DNA of 29,210 bases from Lachnospiraceae bacterium. GTDB taxonomy: Bacteria; Bacillota_A; Clostridia; Lachnospirales; Lachnospiraceae. A program made the position numbers and the translations under genes. This document shows positions 23,160-29,210 of this stretch, one piece after another (position 1 is the stretch's first letter; each line of letters starts with the position of its first letter). A model generated the notes under the pieces. That model made no database searches. It was not told where the DNA came from and saw only the letters and a list, made by a program, of their open reading frames with translations. The stretch is taken from the NCBI GenBank assembly GCA_017620345.1, contig JAFZQP010000135.1, positions 1-29,210 of the forward strand, read 5' to 3'.

Positions 23160-24253
23160 TTTCTTATTCCGCATTAAAAAAAAGTGTCATATGTCTTACA
23201 GTTATATCGTTGATGTTCACTCTTTCGGGTTGTAAAAAGAACAGTTCAAACGTCGATGACAAGCCGGCTGAGATCGTTCTTGTTACCGATTTCGGAACGG
23301 TAGATGACAACTCATATAATCAGATGGCCTGGGAAGGCATTAAGGAATATGCCGAACAGAACGGGATCGCCTATGATTATTACAAGCCTGAGGGAACGGA
23401 TACAGACAGTATCATGGCACAGATAAAACGGGGGATAGGAAACGGAGCCAAACTGTTCGTATGCCCCGGGACGATGCTTGAAGTGCCGGTATATATCGCT
23501 GCCGATAAATATGATGATGCATCGTTTATACTGATCGACGGCATTCCGCATAATGAAGATAATACCGATCAGAAGATAGCCGATAATGTCTCGGTTGTTT
23601 CGTTTGCGGAGGAAGAAGCGGGATTTCTCGCCGGATATGCTGCGGTCCGTGACGGATACAGGGGGCTTGGATTTATGGGAGGCGTCCCGATAGATCCCGT
23701 TATCAGATTCGGGTACGGATTTGTTCAGGGTGCCGATTATGCGGCAATTGAGATGGGTGTAAATGTTCATGTCAGGTATACTTACACGGACACGTTTGAG
23801 GACACACCTTCGGTAGAGGAGATGGCGTCCGCATGGTTTGATGACGATACGGAAGTTATTTTTGCGTGCGGAGGTTCGATCGATAAACCGATAATAAGAG
23901 CCGCGGAAGGCCATGTAGGAAGGGTGATCGGCGTGGATGTGGATGAATCCGCATACTCCGAAACAGTTCTTACTTCTGCAGTGAAGGATGTTAAAACTGC
24001 GGTATATAATGATATAAAAGCATATTACGACGGAACTTTTGCAGGAGGTGCACAGACGAATATGACAGCGGCTTCCGGCGGAGTCGCCTTACCGATGGAT
24101 ACATCAAGGTTTGAGAAATTCGACAAAGAAAGCTATGACTCGATCATTTCACAAATGACCGACGGCATGATAGTTCCGTATAATAAGACTGATATAGGAA
24201 CGTGTGAAGAACTGACACTCATCAATACAGAAGTTACATTTATTGATTATTAA
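23156..24253 (+). CDS. BMP-family nucleoside-type substrate-binding lipoprotein
   Basis: The 365-residue protein has a lipoprotein signal peptide with lipobox LSGC (C26), then a Bmp/PnrA-like periplasmic-binding fold (from VLVTDFGTVDDNSYNQMAWEGIKEYAE; SFAEEEAGFLAGYAA; GFMGG; GYGFVQGADYAA; IFACGGSIDKP). In characterised relatives (Treponema PnrA, Streptococcus and Lactococcus homologues) this fold binds purine or other nucleosides for an ABC importer. Its position between purine nucleoside phosphorylase and cytidine deaminase supports nucleoside binding. No permease or ATPase genes are nearby in the window, so either they are elsewhere or the protein serves as a receptor. It overlaps punA by 4 nt. 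Confidence 0.92.
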   Translation: MISYSALKKSVICLTVISLMFTLSGCKKNSSNVDDKPAEIVLVTDFGTVDDNSYNQMAWEGIKEYAEQNGIAYDYYKPEGTDTDSIMAQIKRGIGNGAKLFVCPGTMLEVPVYIAADKYDDASFILIDGIPHNEDNTDQKIADNVSVVSFAEEEAGFLAGYAAVRDGYRGLGFMGGVPIDPVIRFGYGFVQGADYAAIEMGVNVHVRYTYTDTFEDTPSVEEMASAWFDDDTEVIFACGGSIDKPIIRAAEGHVGRVIGVDVDESAYSETVLTSAVKDVKTAVYNDIKAYYDGTFAGGAQTNMTAASGGVALPMDTSRFEKFDKESYDSIISQMTDGMIVPYNKTDIGTCEELTLINTEVTFIDY

Positions 24254-24268
24254 ATCATGGGAGACGTT

Positions 24269-24679
24269 ATGGATCGGAAGATGTTAATTGAGGCCGCATT
24301 GGAAGCAAGAAAACATTCGTATTCGCCGTATTCGCATTATCGCGTCGGAGCTGCGATATTGTGTTCCGACGGGACGATAGTCACAGGCGCAAATATAGAG
24401 AATGCTTCGTACGGCGCTACCGTATGTGCGGAAAGATGTGCGGTATTTACCGCTGTTGCATCGGATAAAAAGGATTTTACAGCCATAGCCATATGCGGTG
24501 GAGCAGGGGATGAGGCGGATGATTACGCTTTTCCGTGCGGAGTATGCAGGCAGGTCCTTAGGGAATTTACCGATCCTGCATCTTTTAAAGTTATAGTTGC
24601 AAAAAACGCGGACGACTACAGGGAATATACTTTGGAAGAGTTGCTTCCGGAAAGCTTCGGACCGGATAATCTTAAGTGA
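24269..24679 (+). CDS. cdd: Cytidine deaminase
   Basis: The enzyme converts cytidine and deoxycytidine to uridine and deoxyuridine. The 136-residue product has the family pattern: YSPYSHYRVGAAI, the substrate loop GANIENASYG, and the zinc site CAER (catalytic Glu) with PCGVC. The zinc ligands are three Cys, as in the small tetrameric type. An in-frame ATG at 24257 has no Shine-Dalgarno, whereas the ATG at 24269 has GGGAG (24259-24263) 5 nt upstream, so the shorter start was chosen; the longer one would add four residues. It lies 15 nt after the lipoprotein gene and forms part of the nucleoside salvage block. Confidence 0.94.
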   Translation: MDRKMLIEAALEARKHSYSPYSHYRVGAAILCSDGTIVTGANIENASYGATVCAERCAVFTAVASDKKDFTAIAICGGAGDEADDYAFPCGVCRQVLREFTDPASFKVIVAKNADDYREYTLEELLPESFGPDNLK

Positions 24680-24709
24680 ACCGATATTTCAGGATAGAGG
24701 AGAGAGCAG

Positions 24710-25999
24710 ATGAAAACAAGACTTTATAATGCACGTATACTGACAATGGAAGAGCCGTACGAACTGTTTGACGGCGAGATATGGGTGGAAAACGACAGGA
24801 TCAGTTATGTCGGGGCACCCGTATCGGATGAAGAAATATCCAAAAAGGGCATTGTTTTTGATACACAAAAAGACTGCAGAGGGAACGTTCTTATGCCCGG
24901 ATTCAAGGACGCCCACACCCATTCTGCAATGACCGGTATGAGATCATATGCCGATGACATGCCCCTCTGGGAGTGGCTGTCAACGAAGATCTTTCCTCTT
25001 GAGGCAAAACTTACCGCTTCCGATATGTATGAATTTGTAAGGCTGGCGATACTTGAATACCTGACGAGCGGGATCACTTCGATATTCGATATGTATATGC
25101 ATCCCGAAGAGACGGCAAGAGCATGTGAGGAGATGGGGATCCGTTTTGTCGGATGCTGTGATATCAACAAGTTCGGGCCGGAGCTGTCCGAGGTTGAAAA
25201 AAGATTTGAGACGCTTAATAAAAACAACGGTTATTCAAGTTATATCATAGGATTTCATGCGGAATACACCTGTACGAAAGAACTGCTTGCTTCGATAAGC
25301 GAGATGGCGGCAAAGTACAAGTCTCCCGTGTTTACACATAATTCCGAGACGAGAAAAGAAGTTGATGAGTGCATAGAAAGGCATGATATGACTCCGACGC
25401 AGCTGTTTGAGAGCCTTGATATGTTCAGATACGGCGGTGGCGGATACCATTGTGTATATTTGTCAGATGAAGATATAGAGATATTTAAGAAACATGACCT
25501 TACAGTCGTTACCAATCCGGGGTCAAATACCAAACTTGCGAGCGGCATAGCTCCGATATCCAAATATCTTGAAAACGGAATAAGGATAGCGATCGGTACC
25601 GACGGTCCTTCATCAAATAACTGTCTTGATATGTTCCGCGAGATGTTCCTTGTAACCGGTCTTGCCAAGCTTCATGATATGGATGCGGCTGCGGTCATTC
25701 CGAAAGAGGTACTGAAAATGGCTACAGTTAACGGCGCAAGGTGTATGGGTCTTAACGAATGTGATACCCTGTCTGCAGGGAAACTTGCCGATATAATAAT
25801 GATCGATCTTAACCAGCCGAATATGCAGCCTTTGAACAACATCGTCGATAATATCGTTTATTCGGGAAGTAAGACCAATATAAAGATGACCATGGTCGGT
25901 GGACGGATATTGTATGAAGACGGTATTTTCCATGTGGGCATAGATCCCGAAAAGGTATACGCTAATGCCAATTCGCTGATGGCAAAGTATAAGGAATAA
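24710..25999 (+). CDS. mtaD: Amidohydrolase of the SAH / methylthioadenosine deaminase type
   Basis: The 429-residue protein is a metal-dependent amidohydrolase of the TRZ/ATZ group. The metal site is visible: H69 and H71 (DAHTH), H210 (FTHNSET), a His in GGGYHCV and D298 (IGTDGPSSNN). A short beta domain surrounds the barrel (N-terminal RLYNARILTMEE, C-terminal GKLADIIMIDL...). The closest well-known members deaminate S-adenosylhomocysteine, 5'-methylthioadenosine or adenosine to inosyl products, feeding purine salvage, which fits the neighbouring nucleoside phosphorylase. Guanine deaminase or chlorohydrolase-like activity is possible, since substrate specificity cannot be read by eye. RBS GGAGAGAG precedes the ATG. 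Confidence 0.82.
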   Translation: MKTRLYNARILTMEEPYELFDGEIWVENDRISYVGAPVSDEEISKKGIVFDTQKDCRGNVLMPGFKDAHTHSAMTGMRSYADDMPLWEWLSTKIFPLEAKLTASDMYEFVRLAILEYLTSGITSIFDMYMHPEETARACEEMGIRFVGCCDINKFGPELSEVEKRFETLNKNNGYSSYIIGFHAEYTCTKELLASISEMAAKYKSPVFTHNSETRKEVDECIERHDMTPTQLFESLDMFRYGGGGYHCVYLSDEDIEIFKKHDLTVVTNPGSNTKLASGIAPISKYLENGIRIAIGTDGPSSNNCLDMFREMFLVTGLAKLHDMDAAAVIPKEVLKMATVNGARCMGLNECDTLSAGKLADIIMIDLNQPNMQPLNNIVDNIVYSGSKTNIKMTMVGGRILYEDGIFHVGIDPEKVYANANSLMAKYKE

Positions 26000-26002
26000 G
26001 AA

Positions 26003-27649
26003 ATGGCAAATATCGTTTTTTGGATCCTTTTGGGCGTCCTTCTGTTTGCGCTTGTGTTTTCGAATACGGTACGGAGCACGAACAGAAAAAAAGCAAGATA
26101 CAAAGAACTGGAGGAATCTTTCGGAAAAGCGGAGACGGATCTTTGTGATCCTGCACTGTTTGACAGTGCATCATCGTTGTATGAACATATGCGGTCTCTG
26201 TCTTCGGAAGATTTTTTCCTTGATGATATAACCATATCAGATCTCGGACTTCGGGACATATATGCAAGGATGAACCGGTGTGTCAGCGCATGCGGGGACG
26301 ACTTCATGCGGTATCGTCTGAAGGTTTTGCCAAAGAGCGGCGGTGCGGATAAACTGTATGGATATATCGAGACGTTCCTGAACGACACTCATAAGGCGAC
26401 CGAGATATCACATGTTCTTGACGATATAGGACATCATCCGCATCTTGACGGATTCGGGCTTCTCGGGAAACTGTCCGGCGCATCGGAAACCGGGATCATC
26501 ACAGATGTTCTTCCTGTTACCGGACTCATCGCTGCCGTTATATTAACGGGTATATATCCGCTGGCCGGCATCATACTGGTACTCATAATGCTAGCGGTAT
26601 GCATCGGCACCTATTTTTCGGAAAGAAGACGGATGGATGAGCACTTAAGCGGACTTGCTTATTCGCTGCGGCTCATACGCTGTGCATGTAAGCTTTCCGA
26701 TAAATGGGATGATCTTGCAAAATACAGCGGCCTTGAAAAACTCCGTTTTGCCGCAGGTATACTTCCGCTCAAAGACAGGACCGTATCCGATCCGATGTCG
26801 ATCATCCTCGATTACGTAAGGATGATCACACATATAGATGTGATAGTATATAAGCTTAAGATATCAAAGATCAGGGAAAAGTCGGAAGACATTAAAAACC
26901 TGTATGTTGATATCGGGATGCTGGATGCGGCAGTTGCAACTGCTTCGTACATATACGGCAGAAAGCACTGTAAGGCATCGCTTTCGGACGATAACAGTAT
27001 ATCCGCCGAACAGTTATATCATCCGCTCGTAAGAAAGCCCGTATATAATGATTTTTACACCCAAAGAGGTGTTCTTGTAACAGGATCGAATGCCTCGGGA
27101 AAGTCGACTTTCTTAAAGTCGATAGGACTTAACATATTGCTGTCCAAGAGCTTCGGATTCGCATTTGCCGACCGGTTTGAGACGGGAGCGGAAAAACTGT
27201 ACACCTCAATGGCACTTGCAGACAATCTTCTCGGAGAAGAGAGTTATTATGTGGTCGAGGCAAGATCACTCAAACGTATATGCGACAGTGCATACGGAAA
27301 CTGCGTCTGCATAATCGATGAAGTACTTCGGGGGACCAATACGATAGAGAGGATCGCTGCGAGCTCAAGGATACTTAAATCTCTTTGCAGAAAAGATGTG
27401 CTGTGCTTTGCGGCGACACATGATCTGGAACTGACACAGCTCCTTGATGCGGATATGGAATGTTATTATTTCACGGAGGAGATCGTTGATGATAATGTTT
27501 CGTTCCCCTTCAGGATATATAAAGGAGTCAGCGACAGGACAAATGCGATAAGGCTTCTGTCAATGCTCGGATTTGATAAAGAAACCGTTGATTCGGCAAA
27601 TGAACTGGTCGGCCATTACAAACAGACCGGCAGCTGGGTGAATAAATGA
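26003..27649 (+). CDS. Membrane-anchored MutS-like ATPase
   Basis: The 548-residue protein ends in a MutS-type ABC ATPase: Walker [11 protein letters not shown] (361-369), the signature-containing segment [26 protein letters not shown], Walker [16 protein letters not shown] (D439, E440) and the switch His in ATHDLE. Before it lies a MutS core-like helical region (about 225-345). The mismatch-recognition and connector domains of true MutS are absent. Instead there is an N-terminal membrane helix (about 4-21) and a hydrophobic pair (about 170-208). Such truncated, membrane-linked MutS homologues occur in Firmicutes and Bacteroidetes, but their function is not established; mismatch repair should not be assumed. 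It overlaps rnhA by 4 nt. Confidence 0.85.
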   Translation: MANIVFWILLGVLLFALVFSNTVRSTNRKKARYKELEESFGKAETDLCDPALFDSASSLYEHMRSLSSEDFFLDDITISDLGLRDIYARMNRCVSACGDDFMRYRLKVLPKSGGADKLYGYIETFLNDTHKATEISHVLDDIGHHPHLDGFGLLGKLSGASETGIITDVLPVTGLIAAVILTGIYPLAGIILVLIMLAVCIGTYFSERRRMDEHLSGLAYSLRLIRCACKLSDKWDDLAKYSGLEKLRFAAGILPLKDRTVSDPMSIILDYVRMITHIDVIVYKLKISKIREKSEDIKNLYVDIGMLDAAVATASYIYGRKHCKASLSDDNSISAEQLYHPLVRKPVYNDFYTQRGVLVTGSNASGKSTFLKSIGLNILLSKSFGFAFADRFETGAEKLYTSMALADNLLGEESYYVVEARSLKRICDSAYGNCVCIIDEVLRGTNTIERIAASSRILKSLCRKDVLCFAATHDLELTQLLDADMECYYFTEEIVDDNVSFPFRIYKGVSDRTNAIRLLSMLGFDKETVDSANELVGHYKQTGSWVNK

Positions 27650-28119
27650 AAGTTACGATATATACGGACGGAAGTGCAAGAGGAAATCCCGATGGGCCGG
27701 GTGGATACGGTGTGATCCTGCATTATGTGGATCCCAAGGGGGTTCTTCATGAGAGCACAAGAAGTGCGGGATACAGGAAGACGACCAATAATCGGATGGA
27801 GCTCATGGGCGTCATTGTAGGACTCGAGAGCCTGAACAAACCGTGTGATGTTGAGATCATATCCGACAGTAAATATGTTACGGATGCTTTCAATCAGAAA
27901 TGGATCGACAGCTGGATCAAAAACGGCTGGCGTAAGGCTGATAAGAAGCCCGTACTGAACGTGGATCTGTGGAAACGGCTTCTTGAAGCAAAAAAGGAGC
28001 ATAATGTGATCTTTACATGGGTCAAAGGGCACGCCGATCATCCCGAGAATGAAAGGTGTGACAAGATGGCTGTTGAAGCGGCGCTTTCATCGGATCTGCT
28101 GGACGATGTAGTAAAATGA
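27646..28119 (+). CDS. rnhA: Ribonuclease HI
   Basis: RNase HI cleaves the RNA strand of RNA/DNA hybrids, removing primers and R-loops. The 157-residue product has the catalytic acids in family context: D8 ([19 protein letters not shown]), E52 ([10 protein letters not shown]), D74 (IISDSKYV) and D139 (NERCDKMA), with the substrate-binding basic helix [24 protein letters not shown] typical of the E. coli-like type. Length is normal. Its ATG overlaps the MutS-like stop by 4 nt (ATGA), so the two are probably translated together, which hints at a shared nucleic-acid role. Confidence 0.97.
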   Translation: MKVTIYTDGSARGNPDGPGGYGVILHYVDPKGVLHESTRSAGYRKTTNNRMELMGVIVGLESLNKPCDVEIISDSKYVTDAFNQKWIDSWIKNGWRKADKKPVLNVDLWKRLLEAKKEHNVIFTWVKGHADHPENERCDKMAVEAALSSDLLDDVVK

Positions 28120-28159
28120 TGGTATAGTTTCAGTTGTCAGATTTACGGAGGATGTATAC

Positions 28160-28321
28160 ATGATAGCTTTTATCAACACTTTTTTGTCATACCTTATACT
28201 GGTCATCATCAGCATGGCAGTTATCGTTGTTGCAGTAATATGCGGCAAGAAGCTTCGCGAGATGAAGGATGCCAAGGAAATGAAAGCGGAAGAGGCGGGC
28301 ATGCCCGATAAGAAGGAGTGA
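28160..28321 (+). CDS. Small single-pass membrane protein, 53 residues
   Basis: An ORF of 53 codons begins at the ATG at 28160, with ACGGAGG (28145-28151) about 8 nt upstream, and ends with TGA at 28319-28321. The product has one hydrophobic helix (about residues 7-28, SYLILVIISMAVIVVAVICG) followed by a charged, Lys/Glu-rich cytoplasmic-type tail (KKLREMKDAKEMKAEEAG). Only 2 nt separate its stop from the thrC start, and the RBS of thrC lies within its last codons. Similar short proteins of Lachnospiraceae have been labelled vanadium nitrogenase in databases, which the sequence does not support. Function unknown. The strong RBS, codon use like its neighbours and tight spacing argue that it is a real gene. 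Confidence 0.8.
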   Translation: MIAFINTFLSYLILVIISMAVIVVAVICGKKLREMKDAKEMKAEEAGMPDKKE

Positions 28322-28323
28322 CA

Positions 28324-29210
28324 ATGGATCTTAAATATATAAGTACACGCGGTGATAAGAATGCGTACAGCGCATCAGCTGCAATAATTAAGGGCCTTGC
28401 CGACGACGGAGGGCTCTTTGTTCCGGATCACATCCCGCAGCTTGACGTACCGATATCTGCGCTTGTGAATAAAGGATATAAGGATATCGCATATGAGGTA
28501 TTAAAACTGTTCCTGACAGACTATACGAAACAGGAACTTACAGACTGTATCGATAAGGCTTATGATGCCAAGTTTGATACCGATGTATATGCACCTCTTG
28601 TTAAGAAGGACGGACAGTATTTTCTCGAACTGTTCCATGGCCCGACGATAGCTTTCAAGGACATGGCATTATCGATACTTCCGCATCTGCTTACGTGCGC
28701 CCTTGCGAAGAACAATACAGATGATAAGGTCGTGATTATGACGGCCACGAGCGGCGATACGGGCAAGGCAGCGCTTGCGGCTTTTGCGGATGTACCCGGA
28801 ACTTCGATCATCGTATTTTATCCGAAGGGTGGTGTCAGTGCTATACAGGAACGCCAGATGCTGACACAGAAAGGTGATAACACAAAGGTAGTCGGTGTAA
28901 GAGGTAATTTTGACGACTGTCAGACAGGCGTTAAGAAAATGTTTAACGACGCCGCGCTCAAAGAGGAACTGGGGAGCGCCGGCTATCGTTTTTCATCTGC
29001 GAACTCGATCAATATTGGCCGACTGATCCCGCAGATCGTATACTATGTATATTCATACGTTAAAATGGTCGGATTCGGGGAGATAAAAGAAGGAGATCCG
29101 CTGAACTTTACAGTACCGACCGGAAATTTCGGGAACATACTTGCTGCATTTTACGCAAAGCAAATGGGTGTTCCGATAGGAAAGCTTGTTTGTGCATCAA
29201 ATGAGAACAA
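28324..29210 (+). CDS. thrC: Threonine synthase, 5' part (runs off the window)
   Basis: Threonine synthase converts O-phosphohomoserine and water to threonine and phosphate using PLP. The open frame from ATG 28324 continues to the last base, giving 295 codons of a protein usually near 490 residues. Visible marks are the N-terminal YISTRG, LADDGGLFVP, the PLP-binding Lys in GPTIAFKDMAL (K112), TATSGDTGKAAL and the phosphate-binding VPTGNFGNILA near the window end. This is the longer, E. coli/yeast-like type. The RBS AAGGAG overlaps the end of the small membrane protein gene, so the two are likely coupled. No T-box or leader peptide is visible in the short upstream gap. Confidence 0.96.
   Translation, partial: MDLKYISTRGDKNAYSASAAIIKGLADDGGLFVPDHIPQLDVPISALVNKGYKDIAYEVLKLFLTDYTKQELTDCIDKAYDAKFDTDVYAPLVKKDGQYFLELFHGPTIAFKDMALSILPHLLTCALAKNNTDDKVVIMTATSGDTGKAALAAFADVPGTSIIVFYPKGGVSAIQERQMLTQKGDNTKVVGVRGNFDDCQTGVKKMFNDAALKEELGSAGYRFSSANSINIGRLIPQIVYYVYSYVKMVGFGEIKEGDPLNFTVPTGNFGNILAAFYAKQMGVPIGKLVCASNEN

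Noticed and set aside
24257..24268. Earlier ATG for cytidine deaminase
   Set aside because: No Shine-Dalgarno upstream; the GGGAG for the ATG at 24269 overlaps it.
28120..28159. T-box or attenuator ahead of thrC
   Set aside because: The gap is only 40 nt and holds just an RBS; no room for a leader structure.

Overview
The window looks like chromosomal DNA from an anaerobic, low-GC Gram-positive bacterium, most likely a Lachnospiraceae relative (Butyrivibrio/Roseburia-like). Support: an oxygen-sensitive class III ribonucleotide reductase (nrdD/nrdG), Gram-positive wall hydrolases, strong GGAGG ribosome binding sites, the der-plsY-gpsA run, and family-typical products such as the DUF512 radical SAM protein. 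The genus is an inference from gene content. No rRNA, tRNA, CRISPR array or transposase gene was seen.

Layout. 1-1412: the 3' end of a GH25 lysozyme gene and a SleB-type wall hydrolase, both on +. 1467-2255 (-): a convergent gene for an unusual AP2 / HNH-like / AP2 protein; a shared hairpin separates it from the hydrolase. 2365-4647: nrdD behind a sigma-A promoter overlapped by a pair of NrdR-box-like sites. 4649-8856: about 4.2 kb that looks inserted between nrdD and nrdG. It carries one AT-rich gene for a 1186-residue BspA-like surface protein, is bounded by inverted repeats (TGTCTCAAATTAAATTAGG type), and is flanked by the 9-bp direct repeat CATGTAATG. Removing it would join nrdD to nrdG through a TAATG stop/start overlap. 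Near its right end are a second NrdR-box-like pair with the same 16-bp gap, a good promoter, and three direct copies of the repeat leading into nrdG. 8862-29210: about 20 kb of tightly packed + strand genes with no clear intrinsic terminator.

Within the long + strand run: nrdG, dut, a DUF512 radical SAM protein, der, plsY and gpsA (nucleotide supply, ribosome assembly, phospholipid synthesis); a MoxR-type AAA ATPase with a VWA/CoxE-like partner; a signalling block of an HD-GYP response regulator and two paralogous membrane hybrid histidine kinases; a nucleoside block of purine nucleoside phosphorylase, a BMP-type lipoprotein, cytidine deaminase and an SAH/MTA-type deaminase; then a membrane-anchored MutS-like ATPase, RNase HI, a 53-residue single-pass membrane protein, and threonine synthase cut by the window end.

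Most interesting: the BspA-carrying insertion at the nrdD/nrdG junction with duplicated NrdR-like control; the AP2/HNH-like protein; the second hybrid kinase, whose ATP-binding motifs are eroded while its phosphorelay His, Asp and Hpt His are intact; and the membrane-anchored MutS-like ATPase next to rnhA.
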